From NCBI GenBank assembly GCA_016278505.1, contig JADQBQ010000036.1, positions 1 through 64,000 of the forward strand: a stretch of 64,000 bases of DNA, given 5' to 3'. How positions within the stretch are numbered: the stretch's first letter is position 1; the number at the start of each line of letters is the position of its first letter. Below the pieces are notes generated by a model that was not told the DNA's origin, searched no databases, and saw nothing but the letters and a program-made list of their open reading frames with translations. The position numbers and the translations under genes were made by a program. Source of the DNA: Clostridiales bacterium. Lineage in GTDB: Bacteria; Bacillota; Desulfotomaculia; Desulfotomaculales; VENG01. This document shows, piece after piece, positions 17,447 to 26,619 of the stretch.

Positions 17447-19240
17447 CTACCTTTTCTTAAAACTTTTTGATGGAAAACCCATCTCTTCAAACAGTGGTAC
17501 CTGCACCGGCAGTGGAACATCTTTGTAGCTGGCTGTTAAAATAGCCTGCCCCTTGCCCATTACCTGCAGCTCTTTTTCAAACCCGTAAAGGTCAGCACTT
17601 GCGTTACGAATTGCCTCCCGCCGCTCCGCCTCATTGCCAAGTGCCAGGGTAATTTCGGTGTTAAGCTGAGTTAGGATACCCTGGTCAATGGCTGATACCT
17701 GCTGGCTGATAACCGTAAGGCCGATGCCAAATTTCCTCCCCTGGCGGGAAATGTCACGAAAGATACTGCCAAAGCGCAGCCTGTCAGGGTTGAGCACACT
17801 TGGCGCCTCTTCTATCACTACATTTATAAAGGGCAGCTCATCAACCCGTGCTGGCCTTTCACCTTTGATATAAGGCAGCTTGCCACTGTTAAGTGCATCT
17901 ATCATTGCCCCGGCAAATGACTGCATCCCGGTAGCCCTATTATCAGGGTCATGTCCTAAGGATAGGGAGATTTCCCTTTCTAGGGACCCGATGGAATTTG
18001 CTGACTTAACAGCCTTTCTAAGCATAAACAGTGTACGGGCTATTACGGTGGTCAGCAGAAACTGCTCCATTTCATTCATTAACGTAGTATCCACTGTTAT
18101 AATTCGCCCGGACTCTAAGGCACAAACAATCTCTGGCAAAAGAGAGTTGTATTCATCTTTAAATTCTGGGTCAAAAGGGGTAAAAACCGACGTTTGGCCG
18201 CGGCGCAGGAAATTGACCCGCCTTTCTACGGCACTTATGGTGCCAGGTAAAAACTGGGCACCTTCCATTCCGCCCTCTTCCTCGTTTACCTCCCCGGCCA
18301 AAAGGCGGGTGATCCACATTTCTCCGTGCCTAGAATAAAACTGATGGGCAAAGGCTATTTGCTGCTCTGAAAACTCCATAATGCTAAATAAGTCTTGAGG
18401 TACAATATCGGCTCTGGATAGAGATATAGTTTGCTGCCCACGCTCACTAACAGAGTCCTTGGCAGTCAAATAATAAAATGGTGCTGCCAGCCCGTCCCAC
18501 TCGCCGGGCCCGTATTTTCCGGTAATCTCCTCAATCCCGCCCCTATCACCCGAGGGCCACTTGCAAAATTCATCGTGCGGGTCTATGGCCAGCATGCTCA
18601 CCTTTTGACCACTTCCTGCACTTTCGATTTCCTGATTGTATCTAAACATCGACTCAATGAGTACAATCATTAGATTACTTTTACCGCAGCCCGTGCGCCC
18701 GAAAATTCCAATATGATGGGATATGGCATGCGGTGGCATATATACCGGGACATCGGATAACGCCTTTTCACCGGCCAGCAAATAGCCCATAAATATGCCC
18801 TTTTCGCCTAGCTGAGAGGAAAGCAGCTCCCGCACTACCCCGTCATTACTCTCATCTATAAGGAATACATCCGTAAGGTGCTCTGGCAGCCTCCGGGGGC
18901 GGTGAAAGCCCCACTTACCGTCATCTTCCCGCTGCGCATATCCCAAAAGCATTCCCCGGAGCTCTATTAACTTTTCATCATTAAGGTCGTCGGACAGGTA
19001 TGAGTCGGGCATGGTTAACTTACTACGCGCCACGTCTTCCATGCTTATTGTTCGGTTAAGGACATTGGCATACTGGGAAGTCCTAAAAATATAAAACCTT
19101 TCTACCCCCCGTGTAGAGGGCAAGATAAATAAATCTCCTACCGCAACGTCCTCGTTCCTGGCCATTACTTTAAGCTGTGCTGTATCACTCTCTGAAAGAA
19201 CCCCGAATTTAGGCCCCAGCTTTTCAATAATATTTTCCAT
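17447..19240 (-). CDS. herA: HerA-like hexameric DNA translocase
   Basis: 597 residues. An N-terminal HAS-barrel-like beta region is followed by Walker A GRTGCGKS at 181-188. The Walker B region is in the segment ending NVVIEEAP, and the C-terminal Arg/Gln motif (GLTVISQQ) is typical of the HerA/FtsK family. GGGGGAG sits before the ATG. It lies 13 bases after nurA and must be co-transcribed. HerA pumps DNA into its partner NurA nuclease. This pair is known for end resection in archaea and as the core of several bacterial anti-phage systems. Confidence 0.88.
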   Translation of the reverse strand: MENIIEKLGPKFGVLSESDTAQLKVMARNEDVAVGDLFILPSTRGVERFYIFRTSQYANVLNRTISMEDVARSKLTMPDSYLSDDLNDEKLIELRGMLLGYAQREDDGKWGFHRPRRLPEHLTDVFLIDESNDGVVRELLSSQLGEKGIFMGYLLAGEKALSDVPVYMPPHAISHHIGIFGRTGCGKSNLMIVLIESMFRYNQEIESAGSGQKVSMLAIDPHDEFCKWPSGDRGGIEEITGKYGPGEWDGLAAPFYYLTAKDSVSERGQQTISLSRADIVPQDLFSIMEFSEQQIAFAHQFYSRHGEMWITRLLAGEVNEEEGGMEGAQFLPGTISAVERRVNFLRRGQTSVFTPFDPEFKDEYNSLLPEIVCALESGRIITVDTTLMNEMEQFLLTTVIARTLFMLRKAVKSANSIGSLEREISLSLGHDPDNRATGMQSFAGAMIDALNSGKLPYIKGERPARVDELPFINVVIEEAPSVLNPDRLRFGSIFRDISRQGRKFGIGLTVISQQVSAIDQGILTQLNTEITLALGNEAERREAIRNASADLYGFEKELQVMGKGQAILTASYKDVPLPVQVPLFEEMGFPSKSFKKR

Positions 19241-19253
19241 ATTTTACTCCCCC

Positions 19254-20459
19254 TTAACGGTGGCCTGTAAGCATACTGGCATCCATGAAATTCCTGCGCT
19301 TAAGGCCTATCCTCTCTGCAGCATCTATTATCTGTCCTCTTAGGGCCGCCTTTTCTGCCTGGGTAAGACTAACATGGTTATGGCTGGCCTTTATGGGATA
19401 TGGATACCCATAACTCCTTTGATCGTGAGAGGCAAAGTCAAGGTCTCGAAAAATTTGCCTTTCCCTTTGTAACATGAGCTCTTTATCCGGGCTGTTAATG
19501 TTTTTCTTCCAGTACTCTATGTCCATGTCTAGGCGCATAGGAGGGGTGGTTCGGTGCAGGCGAAAAATGTATGTAATACCACCCACAGGGGGGATGCCCC
19601 TGGCCCCGAGGAATTCTGGCCTAAACCCGCCAAATTTTTCTGTTGGTATGCGCATATACCAGTGCTCAGTGCCACCCTTTTCCTTGATCATTTCCGCTAG
19701 CTGATCCATATGCGGAATATTATGTGACTTTGAAATCGCAAAAAAGGCCACCCCACTCTCACGGGCCAGCTTACAGCAGCACCTTTTGGCAAGCTCAAAA
19801 AAGAGGCACCCCCATTGCTGAATTACCGGAAGTGTTAAGGTGGTGTCAGCCAGCATGTATGTAGGCGCAGTGCCCGATTTCAGTGCCCTTATAATCGTGC
19901 ATACCTCTGCTGCGGTCATAAGCTGAATGCGTACATTGCTTGCATCATGGGCTGCGGGCCTGATCATAAGGTCAATTAATTCCTCAGGGGTAGTGAGGCG
20001 CCCGGTGTAATCCCGCCGCAAATTTATATAATCCGAGCTAGTTATAAGCTCTCTAAGCGGCATTCCCGCCAAATTACTAAAAAATTGATCATACCTTTTG
20101 TCTCTTTCCTTTTTATCCTCAGGGACCCAAAGTAATTCAGCCATATTACTGCTGGGAACGTCTATTTCCCGAAGGCGACATTCTGGCACAGAAGCTTTAA
20201 ACACCTTGGTAAGGGCCGTGACCAAATAAACATAGGAATCACCATAAGTGGCAATGGGAAACTCCCCTGACCCATCTGCCCCACCTATGCTGAAGGGTCT
20301 GTCAGGCGTAGCACAGTGCTCAAAAAAGCCCACAAAGTCACCCATTTTTTCTATTTCACTAACATCGGCCGCTGTTTCTTGGTTCCAATCCTTAATATCA
20401 CTTACAACGTTTTCAATTTTATTAATTACATCCCGCCTAAAGTGCAGGTCAAATCTCAT
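19254..20459 (-). CDS. nurA: NurA-family nuclease
   Basis: 401 residues. The NurA signature is present: ADGSGEFPIA near the N-terminus (metal-binding Asp), LADTTLTLP in the middle (second catalytic Asp) and the C-terminal segment with SYGYPYPIKASH. The fold is RNase H-like, with 5'-3' exonuclease and endonuclease activity stimulated by HerA. The ATG at 20459 is preferred because GGAGG is 7 bases upstream; the ATG at 20465 overlaps it. It is the first gene of the nurA-herA operon. An 18-base element shared with the dpdJ promoter lies about 130 bases upstream. Confidence 0.85.
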   Translation of the reverse strand: MRFDLHFRRDVINKIENVVSDIKDWNQETAADVSEIEKMGDFVGFFEHCATPDRPFSIGGADGSGEFPIATYGDSYVYLVTALTKVFKASVPECRLREIDVPSSNMAELLWVPEDKKERDKRYDQFFSNLAGMPLRELITSSDYINLRRDYTGRLTTPEELIDLMIRPAAHDASNVRIQLMTAAEVCTIIRALKSGTAPTYMLADTTLTLPVIQQWGCLFFELAKRCCCKLARESGVAFFAISKSHNIPHMDQLAEMIKEKGGTEHWYMRIPTEKFGGFRPEFLGARGIPPVGGITYIFRLHRTTPPMRLDMDIEYWKKNINSPDKELMLQRERQIFRDLDFASHDQRSYGYPYPIKASHNHVSLTQAEKAALRGQIIDAAERIGLKRRNFMDASMLTGHR

Positions 20460-20585
20460 GGTCATACCTCCGAAACAAAAAGGGCAACTATCACCAGTAT
20501 TTCCCTGTAAGCTTCATAATTTTCCATTGGTCTACTTTTATATACTTTTTGCCTATATTCTGTATTTTTACATTGGATTGCGAAT

Positions 20586-20603
20586 TCCTTGGAACGTAAG
20601 TTT
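20586..20603. promoter_or_regulatory. 18-base element shared between the nurA and dpdJ promoter regions
   Basis: The word TCCTTGGAACGTAAGTTT is 17/18 identical to 38963-38980 upstream of the dpdJ-like gene. It lies 127-144 bases before the nurA start, against 116-133 in front of dpdJ. The core GAAC-N4-GTTT resembles a Bacillus-type LexA box (GAAC-N4-GTTY). Confidence 0.6.
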
Positions 20604-20612
20604 GCCAAACAG

Positions 20613-20639
20613 AAGAAGAGTGGTACACCCACTCTTCTT
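20613..20639 (-). terminator. Hairpin after the dynamin-like gene pair
   Basis: An 11-base-pair perfect stem (AAGAAGAGTGG / CCACTCTTCTT) with a 5-base loop, 12 bases beyond the stop of the second dynamin-like gene on the minus strand. The T-tract is weak, so termination may be incomplete. Confidence 0.6.
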
Positions 20640-20650
20640 AACTGTGAAAT

Positions 20651-22273
20651 CTATTCTATAAATGAATCTATATATCTGAGAGTATTCTTAATATTGCTTA
20701 AGGTTTCTTCGGCATCTGCCTTTGCGCTATAGATATTATCGTATACCTTTCTCGTTTCAATGAATCTAGGATTATATAACTTAATGTATTCTTGGATAGT
20801 GAATTTTTTGGAGAACTCATGAAATACCGCATCAATATCTTTTTTAACTGAAATGACTTTTTTATTAAACTTGTTCTCGTCACGGATATTTTTTATTTCA
20901 CCTAAAACATCAAGGGCAACCGGCACTGCTTGTAGGACCGGTCCGAATTTAATAAATTTATCACCTAAATTCTGAGCCCCATAAGGCCTAAACTTTACTT
21001 TAATTCCACCGGCATCTCTTATCTTTAATATTTGGTCGCCTAAATCTTTTTTTGATTGAGCAGCTAATTTGTCCCCTAAAGCTTTACTGAATTTAGAAGC
21101 AAATTTTGCCACATCACCGCCAACACCTTGAGTTTCGTTCACTGAAGTTTCAAGGTCTCTCATCTCTTTTTCGTGTTGCTCAAAAAGATCTTCCGTATAA
21201 GAATTAATGATATTGTCAATTTTTTGGGTTAATACATACCCTTCTTTGCCTTCATTCTCATCTATGACTTTTCTTAAAGACTTTTCATCTTTGGCACCAT
21301 CAATTGCATGCAAGACATCGTTACGAAGGTTCATCACTTCATTTTGTATTTTACTATGACTTAGTTTTATGTTTTTCTCCATAGTTGAAATTGTTTTTTG
21401 CATACACTGGATTTGATTTTCTAGAACTTCAATATGCTTTTGAACATGATATTTAATCTCCTCTAGTTGTTTTTTCACTTGTAATACCACATCTCTAGTA
21501 ATACTGACACTGGTTTTTAGAGAAAGATTTTCCTTGGCCTCTTCTATAAATTCTTTTAATATTTTAGCTAATTCATTGATTCGGGACAGTCTTTCGTACT
21601 CAGTCATTCTTTCGAACCAAAAGTCAAGACCCCTTTCAAAGGGGTTAGCAGATACACATACTACTGGTGGGATGTCCTCTATGGTAACACTATGCTTTAT
21701 TTTGGTAATTACAGACTCTCTTTTGATTTTGCACTTGTTCTGAAAATCTAAATCATTATCAAGGTCTGCCACCTCGTCCATTTTATTAACCACAAAGATG
21801 GTACAATCTATTTTTTTTAAACTAGAAAATAGCCATTTTAAAATATCGGTATGACTTTCTTTTAAGGGGTTGCCTGGATCCACTGTATAAATTATTACAT
21901 TAGCCTCCGAAATATAGCGTTTAGTTTTTTCACTGTGCATTTGGTTTTCGGAAAACAATCCGGGGGTATCGATAATAAGCAAGTCATCTTTATACGGGTA
22001 TTTATTAATATCTTCTGTACTTGGCTGAAGCGCTATGTCAACATCTAACCTTTTAGCTAACCCAGATAAAACGGTAGACTTTCCGTCTGAAAAGGACCCA
22101 AAGAAGGCAATAGAAAACCGTTCATTATTCAGAGCTTGTATAGAACTATTGACCTTTTCTTTTATCACTTTAAAATCCACGTCAAACTCGTGTTCAATTT
22201 TACCAAGTAGGTCCTTTAATTCTTTTAATTTTCTTATTGTGTCTGATTTGTCTGCCGAAAAATCCTTGAGCAC
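20651..22273 (-). CDS. Dynamin-like GTPase (downstream of the tandem pair)
   Basis: 540 residues. The GTPase motifs are G1 GSFSDGKS (59-66), G3 DTPG (IDTPGLFSE) and G4 NKMD (FVVNKMDEV). A long coiled-coil middle (CMQKTISTMEKNI) and a helical end follow. There is no transmembrane helix, but a Gly/Val-rich apolar stretch (FGPVLQAVPVALDVLG) may touch membranes. Bacterial dynamin pairs are known in membrane remodelling and in phage resistance. The GTG start at 22273 has AAGGGG 9 bases upstream, and the gene overlaps its partner by 74 bases. Confidence 0.78.
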   Translation of the reverse strand: MLKDFSADKSDTIRKLKELKDLLGKIEHEFDVDFKVIKEKVNSSIQALNNERFSIAFFGSFSDGKSTVLSGLAKRLDVDIALQPSTEDINKYPYKDDLLIIDTPGLFSENQMHSEKTKRYISEANVIIYTVDPGNPLKESHTDILKWLFSSLKKIDCTIFVVNKMDEVADLDNDLDFQNKCKIKRESVITKIKHSVTIEDIPPVVCVSANPFERGLDFWFERMTEYERLSRINELAKILKEFIEEAKENLSLKTSVSITRDVVLQVKKQLEEIKYHVQKHIEVLENQIQCMQKTISTMEKNIKLSHSKIQNEVMNLRNDVLHAIDGAKDEKSLRKVIDENEGKEGYVLTQKIDNIINSYTEDLFEQHEKEMRDLETSVNETQGVGGDVAKFASKFSKALGDKLAAQSKKDLGDQILKIRDAGGIKVKFRPYGAQNLGDKFIKFGPVLQAVPVALDVLGEIKNIRDENKFNKKVISVKKDIDAVFHEFSKKFTIQEYIKLYNPRFIETRKVYDNIYSAKADAEETLSNIKNTLRYIDSFIE

Positions 22274-24251
22274 CTGTCCCGCCCCTTTCTGATCTTCTTA
22301 TAGATGACACCTCTTGGAAGACACACAAAGCTTTATTCGTAAACTTATCCCTGCCACTCGTAACAAGCACTCCATCACCAGTGTGGGTATGTTTAGTGCT
22401 GGAAATGAAGTGGCTTTTAGATTTATAGGCATTGGCGTGGGGCAGTCTAAAAATTGAGAGGTCTTTATTATCAATATTCAGGCCAATAACCGCCATTTGT
22501 CCCAATTGCAAATCGATATACGCTCGTCTCACCTCATCACCCAACACTTCTCTGGCTAATTCAGTACTGACTGTGGCTTTTATTTCTCCTAGCCTTTGTA
22601 TCTGTTGGCCTAATAGGTCACTCAGTTTCCATAAGTTATCATTATCAGCATGTATCTTTGTAAATTGGCGGCGCAAATCGGATTCTACTAGTTCAAATTT
22701 TTTATTGATATCCGCTACATGCTTTTTTTTCATGCTTTTTATAGATTTTGTTATTTCAAAATAAGCCTGCTGTTTAGCTTCGTGTCTCCGTTTTTTTGGG
22801 TCTCTGAAAAAAACCTTAAGTACTTTTTTCAATGCTACCCAAATACCTGCAGCAATTCCCAAAATATAATGCTTTCTTGCTGCTCCAAAAACAAGTGGCA
22901 GGTCCAAACCTAGGTCCACAATCTGCTGCAGCACATATTTAAGCCCAATGTGGAGTTTGTCAGTTATTTGATTAATGTTAACGGTCCCTGCTAGTATAGA
23001 GAATTTCAAACTGATCTCCATACGGGTATCAAAATCCTGAAGGAGTTGGTCGACCTCGGACTGTATTTCCTTTGATTCACTGTCAATCCTTTCTTTCAAA
23101 CGCAATGTCATTTCATCCATCTGTTTTTTAATTATCTGTTTATATTTTGTTTTGCTGTAACCTTCATCTATCCCACCGTAAACGTCAGCAACTAACTGGT
23201 GTTTCAGATTATCTGTTTCTTGTTCAATCAAGAAGATTAAAGATTCTCTATGCTTCGTAATCAGATCACTGGTCGCCTTATTAGCATGCCTAAAAGTTCT
23301 ATCGAGTTTTTTCAGCAATGAATCAAAATCTTTTTTTACACCAACAAGCTGAGACGTAGCAATTTCAAGGGCAGTCAAAAACTCATAGGTGTTTGATATT
23401 AAAATTTCACTATAGCCTGTAGTACTAATCTGCCTTATAAGTCTTTCCAAGTTTTTTAGCCCGCTAAACTCATAAGTGTCGGCATCGGAGCCAAAAACTT
23501 CTATACATTTTTCCTTATCTTTTATAAAACCTTCCCTTGAGAGGTTGCCCTTTGAAACGAATGCGAACAGACCATGAACACACAGACATCCGGCATATTG
23601 CTTTCCTAAAATACTTTTAAATTTTTCTTCTACCCTAATAGATAAGTTTGATACGTGCTCGTTACACAGTTCTTTTCTCATGTATTTATAGGCAGTGGCT
23701 TTATTCCGCTTATTAATAATGACATAGATTTTAGCCCTGTCTTTGAGAAAGCTTTTAATTTTATTAATTGTTTCTTCCTCTGGCTCTTTGTTTGTGCCAA
23801 TTACATAAAAGACAACGTGTGATTTTTCTACAGCTCTTTGTATAATGTGCTTATATTTGTATTCCTCGCCCTCAATCCCGGGCATGTCCAGCAAATTGAT
23901 GTTTTCATAAGCCCTAGAAGTTAATTTTTTTGTATTATCTGGGTAACCTTCACCTATAGATTGCCCGTCACCCCCGGTGAGGGCCTCTAAAATCGTACTT
24001 TTTCCAGCATTAGTTTCACCGAAAAAAGCAATATTAAAGCTAGCCCAATCCAAGTTTTCTGTTAGAGAATTAATAGTTTTTCTAATATCATTGGTTCTAT
24101 CATACACAACTTGGTCCACTCTATTAACAGCATTTTCAAATTTTTTGTTTTTTGACTTTATACCTTTTTGGTAGTGTAACTCCGAAAGCATTGCAATTGC
24201 ACTTTTCCCGTATATTTTCAACTTTTGCCCGTATTCTGACACTGACTGCAA
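22200..24251 (-). CDS. Dynamin-like GTPase (upstream of the tandem pair)
   Basis: 683 residues. G1 is GETNAGKS (78-85), G3 is DMPG (LLDMPGIEGEE), and G4 is degenerate with NKRN in place of NKxD. Long coiled coils follow, then a hydrophobic segment (HYILGIAAGIWVALKKVL) fit for membrane insertion, then a C-terminal part with a beta-rich end. TTG at 24251 is taken as start, with AGGGGGG about 9 bases upstream. Two unlike dynamins in one operon suggest a hetero-oligomer, as in DynAB/LeoABC-type systems. Confidence 0.75.
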   Translation of the reverse strand: MQSVSEYGQKLKIYGKSAIAMLSELHYQKGIKSKNKKFENAVNRVDQVVYDRTNDIRKTINSLTENLDWASFNIAFFGETNAGKSTILEALTGGDGQSIGEGYPDNTKKLTSRAYENINLLDMPGIEGEEYKYKHIIQRAVEKSHVVFYVIGTNKEPEEETINKIKSFLKDRAKIYVIINKRNKATAYKYMRKELCNEHVSNLSIRVEEKFKSILGKQYAGCLCVHGLFAFVSKGNLSREGFIKDKEKCIEVFGSDADTYEFSGLKNLERLIRQISTTGYSEILISNTYEFLTALEIATSQLVGVKKDFDSLLKKLDRTFRHANKATSDLITKHRESLIFLIEQETDNLKHQLVADVYGGIDEGYSKTKYKQIIKKQMDEMTLRLKERIDSESKEIQSEVDQLLQDFDTRMEISLKFSILAGTVNINQITDKLHIGLKYVLQQIVDLGLDLPLVFGAARKHYILGIAAGIWVALKKVLKVFFRDPKKRRHEAKQQAYFEITKSIKSMKKKHVADINKKFELVESDLRRQFTKIHADNDNLWKLSDLLGQQIQRLGEIKATVSTELAREVLGDEVRRAYIDLQLGQMAVIGLNIDNKDLSIFRLPHANAYKSKSHFISSTKHTHTGDGVLVTSGRDKFTNKALCVFQEVSSIRRSERGGTGAQGFFGRQIRHNKKIKRIKGPTW

Positions 24252-24387
24252 TAAATGAATCCCCCCTGACCCGAGACATTACTTAGGATGTATTTTTTAC
24301 CACAAATTCTTTACATTTTGCCGATACTCCTGCACTGCCTATCAAAATTTAACAATATAAGCGGAGGTAATATTGGTAGATAAGCAA

Positions 24388-24410
24388 AAAGGCCGGAATC
24401 TCCGGCCTTT
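24388..24410 (-). terminator. Rho-independent terminator of the DUF6884-dpdA gene
   Basis: A 10-base-pair perfect GC-rich stem (AAAGGCCGGA / TCCGGCCTTT) with a 3-base loop. It is followed on the minus strand by five T and overlaps the TAA stop codon of the dpdA fusion gene. It separates that gene from the dynamin-like pair. Confidence 0.85.
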
Positions 24411-26436
24411 AATTAGGACATTTTTCTTTAAACTGCTTATAAAACACGTATGTGTTATGGAACCCTCTCCGCCGATTTCTGTTATTGCCCCTAAATATTA
24501 TAACTTCTATACCTATATCCCTACATATTTTACAGTCACACTTCTTCCACGGCCTGTCCTCTAGAACCCGCCTATACATTTCCATATGTTTTTCACGCTT
24601 ATCTCCAATGAGGCTATCATACGCCAGGACAGCCTGTAGGGTATCTTCGACATTTAATTCTTCTCTGTCATATTTACGAAGTGCCTCTAAGGCGTTATTT
24701 TGTAACAGCTTGAATTGAGCCTCGGTGCCACGGCCCTCATTTATCATTTTCCGGACACGGACATTATGGCCATCTACTGGTGGCACTCTAATTGCCGCAT
24801 ATTTATTACCGTCCATTGCAAAGTAGTTGCTTCCTGAGCCGAGCCAAGCCTGGCGAAGGTGACTGGCGGAGTCAAAGGAGGTTATACCGAGCTTACGGAA
24901 AGACTCAACTGCATCAAGCCTTGCCACCCCAAAAAGGTGGATACGCAAATATTCAGGCACAATAGGTGCTATGGCCCTCATAATTTCTAAGATTTGCTTG
25001 GTCGGGGTTCGGGCCAGCCCGCCAAGGGAGATGTGCTCATAGCCCATATCTATCAGGGACACCACAGCCTCACGATAGGAATCTGGATCCCATCCCTGGG
25101 CTATCCCGGAGGGGGTAAATGAATAATTCCCGTCCTTATATTTATCGATAAATTCTCTGGCATTATCCTGAGTGATTTTGAAGCGCCTATTCCTTTCCTC
25201 CGGGTCCTTTGCAAAATCACCCACAATTAGATGGTCAATAGAAACGCCTATATCAAAGCCTAAGCGCTCATAGTAGTCCAGAATTTCCTCAGTATGATAA
25301 GGTGGCTCGTGCTCCTCAATATAGCCAAAGGCCCCGCAGTCACCCATTACGGGTCTATTTGTATCAAAGCGCAAAAACCTTTGTAGGCCCATTTCCTCAA
25401 TCAAAGCCTTTTTTTTCTTGCTCTCCTCCACCTTCACCTTAGATACCAGTATTCCGTCATAGTTTGGATCATCGTATATCTCGTGGGCATAAACGTCATG
25501 TAAGTGTGTATCGCGGCCCTTCACTGTGGTATCCGTCAAAAAGTCGTATTCAGGATCCACTCTGTCATCCCACTCAGGTATGAAATACTTTACTGAATGA
25601 CCGTAATTTTTTGCATATTGCTCCTCGGGAACCCAAAAGTCTACTTTGGGTTTATCTTTTTTTTGAGGTCGTTTATTTTGCTCTTTCTCTACTTTAGGGA
25701 ATAAGGACTGCTGCACCACTTCTTCGGCATTACTGTTTTTACGATATTTAACTAGCAAATCAAGGGAGCACTCAGGATTACTGTAAATTCTATTTAATAA
25801 CTCCTCACCCTCCACCACTATCTCCTGGGCTAAAAGCTTAAACAAGAATCCCTTTAGGCCCACCAGGCCGTAGCTAAATGAAGAGGCCTCTTTCTTGCCA
25901 ACCTCAATAAAATAATACGGCTTTTCATTTGGTATTAATTTTTTACTGGTTTTGCTAGATAAAAAAATTAGTTGCTGACCTTTTCCAATAGTGCCTAAGG
26001 GCAGTTCCAGTGACCGCAGGTATTTATCTCCCAGTAAAAAGAAAATTAAATCATAGCCTTTTATAAACTCTGACAGATCACTATGGATATTCAAAAACCT
26101 AGACCATTCTACAGTTTCTCTTGCCGTCATGTCATTGAAGGTTACCTCATAGGGCACTATAGGCCTATTTTCTGAAATTAGGCCATAGCCAGCAGAAACA
26201 ATCCCCAAATTAACTACATCACTGCCATAATGCTCTCTTAACATAGAAACACCTTCCATTAACCGAAGGTGTTGGGCCCCTGTATACATTTCTGCAGCAG
26301 GACAGCTAAGGTGCTTAAGCTCTGCTTCCCGCTCCCGCAATTGGCCAGGGCTCAAAAAATTTTCCTTTACTAATTGATTATATGGCTTAGCCTTTTTTTC
26401 TCCTGTACATGAAGTTATAACTAAAGTCCTGACCAT
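24409..26436 (-). CDS. dpdA: DUF6884-DpdA fusion: 7-deazaguanine DNA transglycosylase
   Basis: 675 residues. The N-terminal 200 residues are a DUF6884/YaaA-like domain: LVITSCTGEKK, AAEMYTGAQHLRL and LGIVSAGYGLIS with PIVPYEVTF. A charged linker (230-280) leads to the DpdA-type TGT, starting VKYFIPEWDDRVDPEYDF. The substrate-site Asp is in MGDCGAFGYI, the Gly loop in ISLGGLARTP, the catalytic Asp in SFDSASH, and the zinc site is CDCKIC with a later His. DpdA swaps guanine in DNA for preQ0. YaaA/DUF328 is the fold of DpdC, which in known systems turns preQ0 in DNA into the amide, so the fusion may hold both steps (inference). AGGAGG is 6 bases before the ATG. Confidence 0.88.
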   Translation of the reverse strand: MVRTLVITSCTGEKKAKPYNQLVKENFLSPGQLREREAELKHLSCPAAEMYTGAQHLRLMEGVSMLREHYGSDVVNLGIVSAGYGLISENRPIVPYEVTFNDMTARETVEWSRFLNIHSDLSEFIKGYDLIFFLLGDKYLRSLELPLGTIGKGQQLIFLSSKTSKKLIPNEKPYYFIEVGKKEASSFSYGLVGLKGFLFKLLAQEIVVEGEELLNRIYSNPECSLDLLVKYRKNSNAEEVVQQSLFPKVEKEQNKRPQKKDKPKVDFWVPEEQYAKNYGHSVKYFIPEWDDRVDPEYDFLTDTTVKGRDTHLHDVYAHEIYDDPNYDGILVSKVKVEESKKKKALIEEMGLQRFLRFDTNRPVMGDCGAFGYIEEHEPPYHTEEILDYYERLGFDIGVSIDHLIVGDFAKDPEERNRRFKITQDNAREFIDKYKDGNYSFTPSGIAQGWDPDSYREAVVSLIDMGYEHISLGGLARTPTKQILEIMRAIAPIVPEYLRIHLFGVARLDAVESFRKLGITSFDSASHLRQAWLGSGSNYFAMDGNKYAAIRVPPVDGHNVRVRKMINEGRGTEAQFKLLQNNALEALRKYDREELNVEDTLQAVLAYDSLIGDKREKHMEMYRRVLEDRPWKKCDCKICRDIGIEVIIFRGNNRNRRRGFHNTYVFYKQFKEKCPN

Positions 26437-26504
26437 GCTGACCTCCTGGTGTCTACATATTTTGGGCTATCCCTGCATGCCGCCCCGTAATGGTGAGCAC
26501 AAAA

Positions 26505-26516
26505 TTACATATGTAA
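26505..26516. promoter_or_regulatory. TTACATATGTAA palindrome upstream of dpdA
   Basis: A perfect 12-base palindrome about 70 bases upstream of the dpdA start. On the minus strand it continues as ATGTAATTTT, related to the TGTAATT words near queC and the third TGT gene. It is an operator candidate only. Confidence 0.3.
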
Positions 26517-26619
26517 ATATAGACGCTAAGCGGGGTGAAACAACCTAGTTTACAAAACCCCGCAAATTCCTCACCCTTCAGATAAATAATTTCTACTTTA
26601 TAAGTTTTTTACCTTTAAA

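Noticed and set aside
26530-26563. GCGGGGT/ACCCCGC hairpin after the Cas4-like gene as terminator
   Set aside because: Stem is good, but the 20-base loop and lack of a T-run make termination doubtful.
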